A DNA stretch of 64,000 nt from Armillaria gallica (lineage: Eukaryota; Basidiomycota; Agaricomycetes; Agaricales; Physalacriaceae). The notes under the pieces were generated by a model. It saw only the letters and a program-made list of their open reading frames with translations. It was not told the DNA's origin and searched no databases. Position numbers and translations under genes: made by a program. The stretch covers positions 6,262,001-6,326,000 of the forward strand of contig JBANDB010000002.1 of assembly GCA_037576215.1 (NCBI GenBank). Reading direction: 5' to 3'. Every line of letters starts with the position of its first letter. The first letter of the stretch is position 1. Below are positions 1 to 12,699 of the stretch, piece after piece.

Positions 1-1091
1 CCAATACAAGCAGAAACGATATGCACAAATAGAATTCCTTCCAATAGTCAACACTGATAGCCCAAGCCAGTGTCACACTTATCCACCTCATCATCCATGG
101 TGCACACTTATATAGTGTGGCAAAGCTGGATAAAGTTAAATGCACTGATCTTCAAGGAGATGTAATATCTATGATTCAGGGTATATTATTATATATGCCT
201 CAGAATGGACAAAGCACAGACCTACCAGGCATAAAGAGAATGTCCTAGGTAGCATTGAGGTAGTATTTGAGGTAGGAGGGAGGAGGAGAAAGGAAGGGAA
301 GAGATTCAGAAGGAAGGCAAGAAGGCAACATGTCAAAACAAAGGCAGAGGGCACTGCTTATTACCCGATTAGGGTGGACCAAATTTCAAGCTCTGCTTCA
401 AATGTGTAAACTACAATGGCAGTGCTACCAACACTCTGTCTACTCCCAATGTTGTACCACATAGGCATTATAAACATTGAAGTTCTATTGATTAGACATA
501 TTGTCACTTAAATATCTCACCTTTTCACATGTGGAAGGTAGTTTTGAGACCATTTAAGGAGAGTCAACTTTTTTTTTTTGAGCCTGCCAGCATAACCTAT
601 CTACCTACCTGGTATTCCAGGCTACAATTTCAGTAGCCTCTTGATACAGATGTCTTTTCTTGATTCTGTTCTGTCTCTGTAACTGCCCAGTCAATATCAC
701 TTGCTTTCTCTAGCCATCTGCTGGTGCATGAAATATTCCAACCTATTTTATTACACTTGGACAGCCATTAAAATTATTGAAATTATACTGCACTTGTATC
801 TTTTCTTGGTGTTCCAACTTCTCCTGGGATATAGCTGACCATCCAGCAAGTAAAAGATGAAAAGGTATCCATTTTCTCTTCCTTCATTTACGATCTGTGA
901 TACAAATTGACTTTGACATATTTATTCCTACATGTACATTCATAAATGGCTGTCAGTGGCCATAAGGTATCCATACTGACACTGACAAGGCTTGAGATCT
1001 CAGTTGATGGTACAGTATACAGATGTTTTCATAACCGACTGAGATTGTGACTTTACAGCTGTATACCATATACGGTATAGTGCACAGCCCT
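1..1091. mobile_element. AT-rich sequence ending in a hAT-like transposon terminus
   Basis: No coding region is supported here. At 1081-1092 the sequence reads GCACAGCCCTAG. Read from the other strand this is CTAGGGCTGTGC followed by ACTATACCGTATATGG, which has the look of a hAT-type terminal inverted repeat. Homology of the neighbouring metacaspase pseudogene stops at about 1097, so the terminus sits at the break. The other end was not found and may lie left of the window. Class and extent are inferred. Confidence 0.35.
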
Positions 1092-1268
1092 AGAGGAGCA
1101 CCACAGGGGTAACTGAAATATCCTTGCAGCTATCATCCTTGGCAATACTTGACAAGTCCACATGCTCTGTCAAAATGAAGAGCTTCAAGAAGCTGACATT
1201 GACAACTTGTTCTTCTGGTACTATGTACTGGCATAGCAGCATCCCACTTGCACTGTACCTGATGGTCA

Positions 1269-1276
1269 ATGTTTCA
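1269..1276. repeat. Left copy of 8-bp target-site duplication (ATGTTTCA)
   Basis: Identical to 3326-3333. The intact homologous gene has this octamer once at the equivalent position. Confidence 0.8.
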
Positions 1277-3325
1277 GTGGCAGTGCTAGGGATGCCCACC
1301 ATACTCATACTGTTGGGGGCTTGGACTGCTTATGTACAGTATGATATGGGTGTGGCCCATAAAACCCATAGTGTATTATGGCTGTATGGCCATAAATATG
1401 GCATCTCTTTTTGGCAACAGAGGTGGCTGTACCACCATATACAATCCTCTTTTCTACCACCATGTTCAGTCCTGTTAGATACATTTTACTTTGTTTATAT
1501 CCCCCTAATGATTTCTCCAAGGCCTAGACCTCAAAATATACAGTTATCTGACCCAGTTTCTGCTTTACCTGATTCTGAATTCCCTGGTGAACTTCCCTAT
1601 CTAATGAATATCTGTGTCAAGCAGTCTTCATCAACTGACATCAAGAATGGCATAACCTGGGCTAAGGCACTAACCAAGGAGCTACTAGAATGTTGGCCTG
1701 GCACACCAGACAGATAGGTAGGTCCAGAGCAATGTCAAAAATAGAATAAAAGTGAACCACCTCATTTTTGGTCACAAAATGGCTCCCAACTCATCATAAT
1801 TGGGTGCTTTATGGGTTTTCCACCTTATTACAGGGTCTATGACCACACACTGCTAATAACATAACACATCTGCCTTCAATTTCACACCACAATGCTGACA
1901 AATAGGAGTGCTGACCTATTCTCCTGCAAGCATGCCTCATATTCTTAGTTCTGAGAAACTTAAATGGATCAACAGCTATTTTTGTGCAATTGTACAAGTA
2001 AGCTTCTCACAAGTTCTCATATTGTATCTAAACCAGGTATAGAATGCTTAAGATGAGCTGTCATACAAGATGTATTGTAAGAGGCCATCTTGATGCTTGT
2101 GAACTCATAGGAAGCCAATTGGAATGTAGCCAGAGAGACAGAAGCAAGATGATGACCCCACATTATCAAATAGCAACAGCTGAATTGCCTAAAATAGATA
2201 TGTGACATCATAAATGTCATGTGGAGGTAGGTAGATCCAAGCTCTGTGCATGAAAAATATTAATCAACCCCATATCATTTTTTTGTTTTGTTTCAGTAGC
2301 CCCTTGGTGCTAACCAAAGAGAATGACTTCTTTCTAGGACTGCTCTATAGGTGAACTCAAGCACATGTTCTGACATTATCTGACTTGATCTTAGAACAAC
2401 TTCTAGATATCTCTCCATATGATTTCAGCACTTCTTAGAAGGTGTACTTGACCAGAAAGAAATCATTCAATCTATTTGGCTAACTCAGGACAGATTCAAG
2501 CAAGACATCTGAGCCTCATGAGGACCATCTCTACAATTCCATCCATTTGAGCAGACCATCTTTGGCACTCATATACTTGTGCATGTATCTGTGTGGGACA
2601 AAGTGCACACAAGAGCTCTTCATATGCATTCTTAAGAGCTTGCAGATCATTTTCCTTACTGTACAAGCCTCATATATCTTAGCAAGTAGCATAACCCTGC
2701 TAAGACTCTGCAGAGCTGCTTACAGTGCTTTCACAGACCACATTAATAAAGCTACAGTCGACTATCTCATAATGCATGATATAATAACGCATAACTGTGA
2801 TAATGCATAGGATTTCATGGGTCCCATGACAGGAGGCAGGGAAAAACATATTTTTTGCATATCGTATAATGCATGCAGTTTTGGGACTATCTTTGGCAGG
2901 GTATGCATTGTTACAGGGTCTGGGATCTCACTTTATACCATCATATTCATCATTCTCAGACATAAAATGTACAAAAGTATATCTTTTTAGGCAGTTTAGG
3001 CATCATATATAGTCACAATCTGATCATCTCAACATTGTGCATGAATTTAGAGTCCTGCAGAGATAAAATTTTACAGTTTTAGATTAGATATTGATTATAT
3101 CATATGGTTATACAATTTCATGATGCATAACCATCATAATGCATGTGGTTTAGGGGGGTCCCAACCATATGCATTATGAGATAGTCAACTGTATCACTTA
3201 ATATTTTAGTTCATTTGAATGAAATACCAATAATACCATTACAGTACAGTTATGGGTGACCTGTACCCATCAACTACCTATAACTTTTATGGCTATACCC
3301 ATATATGGGTATGGTGGGCATCACT
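1277..3325. mobile_element. Non-autonomous hAT-like element inside the metacaspase pseudogene
   Basis: The element is bounded by imperfect inverted ends: the left has GATGCCCACCATAC at 1291-1304, and the right end has its reverse complement at 3309-3322. It is flanked by an exact 8-bp direct repeat, ATGTTTCA, at 1269-1276 and 3326-3333. The uninterrupted paralogue has a single ATGTTTCA at the same place, so this is a target-site duplication. An 8-bp duplication and a CAGTG/AGTG-type start fit the hAT superfamily. I see no transposase reading frame, so it probably depended on another element. It carries a smaller nested element at 2755-3191. Confidence 0.75.
2755..3191. mobile_element. Tc1/mariner-type MITE nested in the hAT-like element
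   Basis: The ends are near-perfect inverted repeats starting CAGT(C/T)GACTATCTCATAATGCAT, and each end is flanked by TA (2753-2754 and 3192-3193). CAGT..GACT ends plus TA duplication are typical of Tc1/mariner or pogo-like elements. At 437 bp with no reading frame it is a MITE. Further internal ATGCATTAT-like inverted motifs lie close to both ends. Confidence 0.75.
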
Positions 3326-3333
3326 ATGTTTCA
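3326..3333. repeat. Right copy of 8-bp target-site duplication (ATGTTTCA)
   Basis: Pairs with 1269-1276 and marks the right boundary of the hAT-like insertion. Confidence 0.8.
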
Positions 3334-4336
3334 CCAATAGAGAGGTTAGGATCAACTTTTTCCACACTTGCCAGCTGTATGTACAAAGCTGAAATGGCAG
3401 GGAATCTGGTTAGCAGAGTAAGAAGTGAAAATAGGCAAAACAATATACTGATTTTCAAAGTACTGATATTAAAATAGAACATCAAAACATAAAGAGGCAC
3501 AAGCATCACATTGGTGATCTTGAATCTATATATCATTACCCCACCATCATCAATATTAATAATAAAAGGTTTATTGTGCAGCTCCTTGCTCTCATGTCAA
3601 GTTTGTAATGTGTGTCCCAGTCTGTCATTACTGGCATAAGCCTGACATGCTCAAGAGTGACCATGCAGCCATTGCCAGAAGAATCCACTGCAGTATCTTT
3701 GGTGGAATGGTTGAGGTACCAGTAAAAATCAGCAGACCTCTGAAGAGTTTGTTGGATACAGTCTAAATCATTGATTTTGATATCAATTAGCATACATGGT
3801 AGTCTCTGCTCTTGAAAGATCTTGTTTATGATTTTGAAATGGACCAAGTCACCCTTTCTGGTAATGACTAGATCTGGCTCCTTCTCATCCAAACAAAATC
3901 TTCCTTTCTTTCCTGTGTTGTTCCCTGCCATTTCATCATCTATCCACTTAATAAGAGGGAGTAACCTGTCTTCCCCAGGGTCAATGGAAAGGTTAACATC
4001 CTGTCTCTCACTAATGCAGGGTCTGCAAGGAAAATCTGGGAGTAGCAAGGGGGAATGGCTTTAAACTTAGAGGCTGAATGCAGCACATAGCAGTGAACAT
4101 GATAGCATTGGAAACAATGACAGTTCTGAGAGCAGTTTCAGGAGTTTCAGCTGATGCCTTATCAGCAAAGAATGTGCTTTACTGATTGTACCACTTACAG
4201 TAAGTATTGACCCTTTTTGCCTAGCGGCCAGAGTGCTGAATCTTTTGAGCACCCTCCATACATCACATTGGATGTTGTGTTGACTCTATTTCACAAGGAC
4301 ACTGCCCAGTAAGTCCTGGTTTATCGGTGTTCGATT

Positions 4337-5236
4337 GTGGGTGTTGATTGTGTTCATGCTCCTAGGTCTATGCTTGCATGTATCATGTACCCTGGTCAAG
4401 TGCCATACTGCAACTTTTCTACTATGCTGAGGCAGATTTTCTTGTCCAATGATTGTAGGGTCATGGCCAGCAGGCAGACAGTAGTCAGTGTTATGCCTGG
4501 TGCTGTGACCGAAAGTTATCTCTATGGTATCCTCAATGGAGCTGATGGTGGTAAACCATATCGTGGTCTACGCATCTTGCCATTCAGTCAACCCTGGCAT
4601 TGTGAGTCTACTGTGATCAGACTGGCTGTCAGGGAAGATGTGACCCTTAGTAATTGCATCAACTCTCTCAGCATTGAGTTCACCACTCAACATTTCTTGG
4701 ACAAGAACAAGAATCAAAACATCTGTAAGTGTGTGTGTGTACCTAGTTGCCTGTTCTGATGACTTGAATCCTCATAGATCCTTCTCCTGCCATGCATGCA
4801 GCATCTGCACCTCCCACGTCTCTGGGTAACAAATCCCTCTGGCCTAAGTCTCCTACTAAAGCTAAAAGCTTGGTCACCCAGTCTGAATGCAAATATTAAC
4901 AGAGCCTTGGGTATGACGATGTTGGTGAATTCTATTACATGCCATGTGTGATCATCCTCTCAAATGTGTTCCCCAGTTCCTGTGTTTGATGGTTGGGCAT
5001 CCAGCGGATGTCAATTTCTCTTCAGGCCTGAGGATTTCAACTTGCTATCCAGCATGCTATACTATCGTCCATCTCGTGAGTTGAGTCGTTTCACTATAGT
5101 CACTGTTGGATACACTCCTGAGATCTGGAAGCTGTTTAATGGCAAGCACAGGGTGTCACTTAATGTGCAGTTTGTAATTGTACTTGGTCAGTCCTCCTCG
5201 CTGGCTAAGTTGGTCAGTCATGGGTATGGGGTGTAG
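4337..5236 (+). pseudogene. Unrecognised spliced-looking gene fragment upstream of the Helitron
   Basis: I do not recognise the product. An open segment around 4337-4722 ends at a good donor (ATCT/GTAAGTGTG). A second open segment covers about 4777-4900. After an intron-like stretch ending CCCCAG at 4975, a third open segment continues to the stop at 5236. The last part contains a VTVGYT motif and an SLNVQFVIVLG end. All three segments lack zinc or nucleotide-binding motifs. Conserved-looking pieces separated by intron-like gaps suggest a real protein, perhaps an accessory or captured gene travelling with the Helitron that follows in the same orientation. No clear start or promoter is visible, and decay is likely. 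Confidence 0.35.
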
Positions 5237-6681
5237 CATTTGCTTTGTTTGTGATGTGCAGCTGTGTAGAACCTCAGCATATGTTGGCATGGCCTTATAC
5301 GTTTACATGTGTTGTACATACTTGCTATGATTTAAAAGGCCATGTGTATGAGTTTCTATCAAGTGCTTGCATTCTCCTACTTGACTGTTTGTGCTGTGTG
5401 ACTACCATCATGTCATGTTTGCCTAGTGTTCATGACACTTGTATGCCCAAGTCTGTAAGTCTGTTTCCTTCTGATTTGCAGGTAACTTGTGCTGACTTAC
5501 TTTTGCATAGTCTGTGTTTGTTCGAGCTGCACAGATTATATCTGTTTGGGAAGCTGACCATGTTGCTTCTGATATACTCAGCTCATATGTCACAGGTCCA
5601 TCCTTACTGCCTTTCCTGCTGCACCCTGACCTGATGCTGCCACTTCATATCTTCTTGCTTGGCATTAGGTCGACACGCATATCAGACGTTCCATGACAGT
5701 TTTGTCTTGTTCTTGTTGTCGTCTTTATCCCCTGAATATATCGAAATGTTGACTGCTTTGTACGACCTAACTCCTGTCCTTTTGGGTACATCCATGTCCT
5801 ACTCTCCTATAGTCCGATCGAACAATGCTTCGTTTGCTTGTTTGTGAACGGGTTGTCATTGCAAGTGTATCACTAACTCACATATGTCTAGATGGGTCTG
5901 ACTGGGGTTTTTGATGTATTTGACTCCTTGTCACTGTGCTTGGCCTGTACAGTGTCACTCAAATCTGTGGCACACACTCTGTCTTGTAAGTCCTACTTTG
6001 TGTACAATTGTTGTGCTGATGTTGTCTTTAGTATCCACCACACCATATGCTTATGCTTTTTATTGCCACATGTTCGCTTGCTGGCTTGGCTGCTCCTCCA
6101 TTGCTTTGGCATTGATGAATGGAGTAGTGGTTATTCTTTGCCCAGATGGGTGGATAAAAAATTATATGTGCCCAGATGGGTGGATTATTCCCACACATAT
6201 GTTCTATATGTTGTGGTTGATACTAGCAGTCATGGGTGTTGTGGCATTGCTGCTTAATAGACCTGCCTCGAAGGGTGTACTCAGTCTTGTATGTATGTTC
6301 AGCTGCTGGCTCTATTTGTTTATATACTCGTTTCTGGAATGTATGGTAAGAACATGTTGTACACCATCTTCCTCAAATAAATCCATATGCATTCTCATGA
6401 TGGGAGGCAGCAGAGGTGTGCATTTGTATGTATCCCATGATATGTTGAGTGGGTTGATGGATTTGACAGATAATATAGATGGGCTGTCTCTATCGCTGAA
6501 ATACCAGTTCTACTGCCATGTGCCGGAAGCAGAGGCTGATGCATACTCTCAAGATGCCAGCATGTTGGCAATCCATATACCACTTGGTGTGATTGCATTC
6601 AGTATTCCAGTGGCTGAGCTATAATGATTGTTGCATATTCATGAGTTTGTTGCACACCCTTGTGCCTCCAAGTGATTCATT
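5237..6681. other. Region without a recognised gene; short direct repeat
   Basis: Several open frames run through this stretch but none has recognisable motifs, and the hydrophobic runs look like a by-product of a TG-rich, CpG-depleted composition. A 16-bp direct repeat, GCCCAGATGGGTGGAT, occurs at 6140-6155 and 6170-6185. The stretch from about 6440 to 6620 is open and fairly polar, and might be a remnant exon. Confidence 0.3.
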
Positions 6682-8200
6682 GTGGACTCACTTATTGGCC
6701 ATCATTGCATGTCATGCAATAAGTATGTAACCCTGTTCAAGAAAATACCAGTGTTTGATTCACCTGTTGCAGTTAAAGGTAATAAATCAAGAGTAATCCC
6801 ACCTGTCAACCCAGAGACTGTAAACAGTAATGTCAGCTCGTATCCACTGGAATCCCTTACTACATGTGAGCAGGCTAGCATTTTGCATAGATGTGTCAGT
6901 GCTATGCAGCCATCTGAATTTGAAGAATCTGGATGCACCATCTGTGGACAGCTGGTGCCACTTAATTGCCTCAGTCTATCCAAGCACATTTCCTGCTTCT
7001 TTAATGTGTTGAATAACAATACATGTACAAGGAAAGAGCAGTCCTCCTTGTCTGAACCTGTCACTTGTCTTGATGGTCCCATGATAGATCACACTACCTA
7101 TCTCATCTGTCTCAACTGCAGGGCTTCTGTTTGCAAAGGTGTCATCCCAAAGAATGTGCTTGTGGGCAACTTATGGTTGGGTGAGGTACCTGAGGTTTTG
7201 TCTTGTCTGTCCTTTGTTGAGTGTATGTTGATATCACATGTTTATCACAATTACTGCTTTGTCTGGGTAGCATTGGCAGGGTATCTTGGTTTGGGTTCTA
7301 GGAAGATGATATCACATGTAATAGCATTCAAAGCACCAGTCTCCAAAATATACAACGTACTCCTCCCTCCAAGGGACCAATTAGACAAGGTACTTGCTGT
7401 TTTGTTCACTGGTCCTACACTTTCCACCAATGATGAGATGAAATGGACACCCCTGCTCGTCTGTCATTGTAACATAGTAGATGTGTTGTCATGATTGCAA
7501 CTAAATCATTGTGACTATGAACGTGTCAACATATCAATGGAGAACCTGGCAATGTATGTTGATGGGGAGGTGCCTGTTGCAATCGTGCATAAGGATTGGG
7601 AAAGTAACAAGGTGCCTGAAGGTACCAGCATGTTTGACAATGAAGAAGCAGACAGCACAGCCAATGGTCCTTGTCTAGTAGTAGTACATGAATTGGTTGG
7701 TGAGCAACTCAACACTCTGTCTATCAAGACTCAGAAGACCATGGCTGCTAGACACTTCAAGGCAAACTATGGTATCCTCACTGTTGGTCATGCAGCTTCA
7801 CCTCAATATATATATGCTAATACTTCTCTATATCTGTTCATGTTCCCATGGTTGTTCCCCTACAGCAAAGGAGGAAGGAGGTATCAGCTCATCTCATCTG
7901 TCTGATAAGGCCCACAAGTGATGGTTACTGATGTACCACAATAAACAGTTTCAGCGCAATGTGGGCTTCCCATTTGTTGTGTTCAGCCATGAACAAGTCA
8001 AGGCCTCGACAACTGGAGGATTCCCACTTGCAGATAAAGACAAATTCTTCGAGATCAGCAAGCATATGCATTGCATTGATGTGAATCTATTGGATTCACT
8101 GTCTGAGCAGATGCAGAATGGAGAAACAGTGTCCCCTGCCACTGAGGCAGAAAAAGACTGCTTTCAGCTGATTAACAATTTAGATCATGTGGCATAAAGG

Positions 8201-8698
8201 GTGCAAGGATCATTGACTTCCAAGAAATATATGCGAAATGAAGTGTATTCTCTCATGGCTGTGGAAGGAGTGCCCTCTTGGTACTTCACAATGGCCCTTT
8301 CTGATCATAGTCATCCTATATGTGTACATATAGTGGGCAGAGACATGAAGTTCAATCCTATACCTCTGCCAGAGTGCGAGAGGGTCCAACTGGTTACTAG
8401 CAATTCCATTGCGGCTGCTCAATTCTTCAACTTCATGGTGATGTTGTTTCTCAAATACATGTTGTGAGTTGACAAAGCCAGCATGAACAGGCTCTTTAGG
8501 GAAACATCCGCATATTATAGAATGGTGGAACAGCAAGGCCAGCTGATGTTGCATCTTCATATGGTTATATGGATCCGATATAGTCTAAGCTCACAGAAAA
8601 TAAGGGAGAAGCTTCTTGCTAGCGATTCTGACTTTCAGAAAAAGCTTTTCCAGTATTTAGAGAATGCCCACAAGGGCAAATATTTTACAGGAACCTAG
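8201..8698 (+). other. Helitron HUH replicase N-terminal segment
   Basis: Contains the Helitron-like VPSWYFTMA block and an AYYRMVEQQG block followed by HLH at 8552-8560. HLH is the two-histidine metal-binding motif of HUH nucleases. A TGA at 8465-8467 separates two parts of the same domain, so the catalytic motif survives inside a broken reading frame. Confidence 0.7.
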
Positions 8699-9031
8699 GC
8701 TGATGTGTTTAACATGTGCCATGAGGTCAAGGCACAACCTGGGTTTGTCAATCTCATGGAGACACTCCCCAAGGCTCCCATTCTCCATTGCAAAGATGCG
8801 TGTCCTGAATGCATGGCTGACGAGACAAGTGAAGGATGGTGGATGTATTTTAAGTGCATCATGGACATGCTTATATGCAAGTGCAACATACATACATGTC
8901 ACACCAACACCTGGGCAGACGGTTCTGTGAAGGCCAATGCCAATGCAAAAAGATGCAAGGACAACAAATGGAAATGATGTAAAGCCCATTTCCCTCATAA
9001 ACTTTACAATGAAACTAATGTTGACAGCTCC

Positions 9032-9502
9032 ATGGGGCACATCAATCTGTTGAAGAAAGAGCAGTGGATAAATACCTTTGCACCCATTATAACCTACCTG
9101 TTTATATGCAACACGGATGTTACTTCACTCTGTTCCAGCACAGCCATAAAAGCTGTTCTGATATATATCATGGACTATATAACAAAGCCAGGTTTGAAAA
9201 CCCACACTATCTTTAACTGCATCCGATCTGTGTTTCAGCAATGTAAAGAGCATCCAGATGACCCTGCTAGAACTCACAAGGAGCATGCTAGAAAATTAAT
9301 GACCCAGATGGTGAACATGCTGGGTGCAAAGACTGAGCTTGGTTCTCCGATGATATGCTCATATCTATTGAATCTACCTGATCATTACACAAACTGTAAA
9401 TTTATCATGTTCTATTGGAAGTTGTTTGTATCAGAGGTAAAGAACAGATGGAGAGAAGTTCACGAACCTGCCAAGGATGTCAAGATATCACTTAGAAAAT
9501 GA
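9032..9502 (+). other. Helitron Y2 tyrosine motif segment
   Basis: The segment reads CNTDVTSL, then KAVLIYIMDYITK. The two tyrosines (codons at about 9164 and 9176), spaced Y-x3-Y with a following lysine, match the Rep catalytic tyrosine motif. Both tyrosines and the downstream K are kept. Confidence 0.7.
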
Positions 9503-10735
9503 AGAGGCACAATAATGGGTGTGTCACCCATGGAAGATTATATTCACCGCCCTCTGGAATTAGCATTGTGGTTGTTGTATGATTGGATATGCCTATGTGA
9601 CAGAGCACCGAACAGTGTGGTCAAGTGAAACTGATCCAACAAGGATGGAGATGGTCCTTTAATCCTTAAATGTGAGCAGGATATGGATGACGGTGATAGC
9701 TGTGGATCTGGCGATGAACCATTGTTGCCGTGTAAGTCAGATGATGCCAGCTCTCTCAAGGACTTCATTGTAGACTCTGATGTAACTGATGATGACATCG
9801 CATTTGATACGATGGATTGCAGTGACCTATTGCCCAAGAGGGTGAAATACATGCATGACACTTCTGACAGCGATGATGGCAGAGGACCTACAAAAAAAAG
9901 AAATAGGCATAAGACAAAGATTCACAGGTTGAAATTCGCAGAGGAACATCCAATGTATGAGATGCACCATGTTGCGGTACATCCTGAAGAAATGTGATGG
10001 GTGCCTAACTTTGTAGGAGATCTGTTGCCTAGGGTCGACAAAGGTGACTGCAAATACTATTGTCTCACCATGCTAACATTGTTCTGACCTTGGAGGACAG
10101 GTGATGAGTTAAAGGCTGACAGGCAGTGTACCTGAGAGAAAGTGTTCAGTGATCATGTCTTCTCCAACCATCAGTGTGTAGTTATGGCAAATTTCAATCT
10201 GAGATACAAATATTTGGATGCACGCAATGATTATAGGGCAGAGCTGCTGAATAAGGTGGGCAACGAACTGCCTGATTGGCTGGACAACAACGAGCTTGAC
10301 TCTCTCATGAAGGAGAGTGATCAGATTATGGTACTAGAGGATATCACAGATTTTGGAGTATCACCAGATTATCTGAACTTGAGCAAACCTGCAGGGAAAC
10401 GACACAAAAATCAAGAGAAGCATTCAGCCATTGTTAGGAACCTTATGGGGGGCAGTGGATGCAGTTGGACACAACCGATATCCAAACTAGCTGATTGATC
10501 TGGCATACATGAAGTCCTAGTCACAGCAGAACATACTTCTTCAGAGTGGAAGAGTGACATGGAAAAGATTAAGCAAAGTATTATAGATGCCAGACATTCA
10601 TCCAATGCCAACCCTTTGCATGCTAGGCACCACACCATGAAGGATAAGCGATATGTCAATCAGGTTGAAATATTGAACAAGAAACATTTAGTGTGAGGGC
10701 TCCATGACAAGTCTGATGAAGTCGTAGTAGCTAAG

Positions 10736-12127
10736 GTGATGGAATCTTACGGGCTGAATACTGAGCAAGACAGAGTGTTCCATATAGTGGTACAGCATTC
10801 TGGAGATCCATCTGCCAAGCAGCTGAGAATATACATTGGTGGAATGGGCAGGACTGGAAAATTGAGGGTGTTGAGTGCACTGAAGGTGTATTTCAAGTCG
10901 CAAGGTGAAGGTAAACATCTTGTGGTGGTTGCACCTACAGGCACTGCTGCCGCTATTGTGAAGAGTTCAACCTATCATTGTATATTCAGGATTAATGAAT
11001 CAAGAGGAGACACAGTTTCTAAGAAAACACTCGGCGAGGTCAAGAAGCATCTAGCAGGAGTCAATTATGTATTCTTGGATGTGGTCTCTATACTCTCATA
11101 CGCAGATTTGTACAGAATAAGTGCATGTCTTGCAATGTGTATGAATAAATCTGATGAGTCATTCAGCAGTATGAACATGATATTTACCAGGGACTTTGCT
11201 CAGCTGCCTCCTGCAATGGGCAGTGAAAGTGCATCACTGTATGGATCTTGCAATGGAATGTATTCAAGCAGTAAATAATTCCAGGAGATGGCTATGGGTA
11301 AGGCCATCTGGCATCAGGTAATGACAGTAGCTGTCCTCCGACAAAACATGCAACAGACATCGCAGACCCCAGATGATGAGTGACTACATACCACACTGGT
11401 GAACATGTAATACAAGGTGTGCACCAAGGCTGATATCAAGTTCTTGCACAGCAGGATATCAGGCTGTTGAGGCATACCAAAAATTACTAACAAGGCATTC
11501 TGGAACATATCCATAATCACTGGTTTGAACATCCACAAAGATGAATATAACCGCCTCAGTGCAATCAGGTTTGCAGAGGAAACTGGGCAAGAGCTTGTGG
11601 CTTTTTATTCTGAGGATTGTATGTCCATCGCCGAAGATGACAAGTGTCAGCCTAAAGGGAAAGGAGTCTGTGGCAATATTACACATATTTCAGACTACTT
11701 GCAAGGTTTATTGTGGGAAGCTGTGCCATTGGCTAACAATAAACAACTACCACCCATGCTTTATTTATGCAAAGGGATGCCTGTTATGATTCAATTGAAC
11801 TCAGCAACTAAACTGTGCATCACAAAGGGATAGGAGGGCATTGTTTACAGTTGGAAGGACATTATAGGTTCTCAAAGCAAGCAAGTATTGGATGTACTGT
11901 TTGTGTCCTTGACGACCTCTCCTACCAAGGTCCAAATTCCTGGTCTGCCAACAAATGTGGTACCTCTGATGCAAAAGGCCATCACAGTGTCATGCAGCTT
12001 GCCTGATGACACAACTGTCAGAATATCTCAGTCACAGGTACACATTCTACCCAACTTCTCAATGACAGATTTCAGTTCGCAGGGTAAGACTAGGGTGTTC
12101 AATCTGGTCGACCTTAACAATTGTTGA
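10736..12127 (+). other. Helitron Pif1-like helicase domain (degenerate)
   Basis: Superfamily 1 helicase motifs are readable but damaged. Walker A reads GGMGRTGKL (usual GGxGGTGKS), a VVAPTGTAA motif Ia follows, motif II reads VFLDVVS where DE is expected, and IFTRDFAQLPP stands for the usual GDFAQLPP. Stops and a frame change fall between 11278 and 11525, and again near 11831. ATP hydrolysis would be lost even without the stops. Confidence 0.7.
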
Positions 12128-12699
12128 ACACACCAGTTGTACTACACCGTGCTGTCAAGGACAGTGACTGCAGGAGATACGTTGATCCTGCCTGCTATGG
12201 GTTCTATGCAGATGTCTCCTATTGATGCACATAAGATACAAGGAGGATGCAGTGGTCGACTGAGGTAGGAGTTCAGGGAATTGGAATTACTGGATGGCCT
12301 AACCACTCGCATATATGAGGAAACCATGTCTGTGGACATAACTGGACATAGCAGATACATGCTTCTTGAAAAACTTCAGGCAGAGCTGGGAAAAAACTAT
12401 GCGAATCCCAAGATGGATTGAAACCTGATGTGGAGTGATGTGATTCCTTGGTCACAGACCAATGTGACTGATCTATGATGGACCAAGAAATTGCTACCGC
12501 ATAATCCATGTCTGCTTAGAGTAGAGCAATCCAGTCAGCCCTTGTGAGCAGATGCACTGTCTAGATCCAGTGGAGTTAGTGCATGGCCTGTGCAGTTGTT
12601 CACTCCTATGAAACCAGCTAAAAAACGCAAAGAAAGAATATCAAACACACCTGTAAATGTGGGTTCAGACTCACACAAGCAACATGTGGTTCTCAACAT

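Larger units (their letters stand above)
1097..4175 (-). pseudogene. Metacaspase-family pseudogene (C-terminal half), split by a transposon
   Basis: Read on the minus strand, 4175 to 3326 and then 1276 to 1097 are collinear with residues from the C-terminal region of the intact gene at 20041-22580. Shared landmarks include DEMAGNN, RSADFYW and VGFLKLF-type segments, and the intron position before the PNLPVGET-like segment. The caspase p20 catalytic part is absent, because homology begins only within the exon that follows the catalytic one. Differences from the intact gene are mostly CG to TG or CA, for example CCCGGA to CCCAGA and a CCCGCGTCGGTGAG-like stretch to CCTGCATTAGTGAG. A 2.05-kb element interrupts it at a matching target site. 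It cannot encode an active protease. The copy is closest to the plus-strand gene rather than to the nearer minus-strand paralogue. Confidence 0.85.

Noticed and set aside
1124..1717. 197-codon plus-strand open frame
   Set aside because: Its first part is the antisense of the metacaspase pseudogene and it crosses the hAT-like insertion boundary.
5911..6624. 237-codon hydrophobic open frame that looks like a membrane protein
   Set aside because: The composition is TG-rich and CpG-poor, which creates Cys/Leu/Val codons by chance. There are no conserved motifs, and an overlapping frame is equally open.
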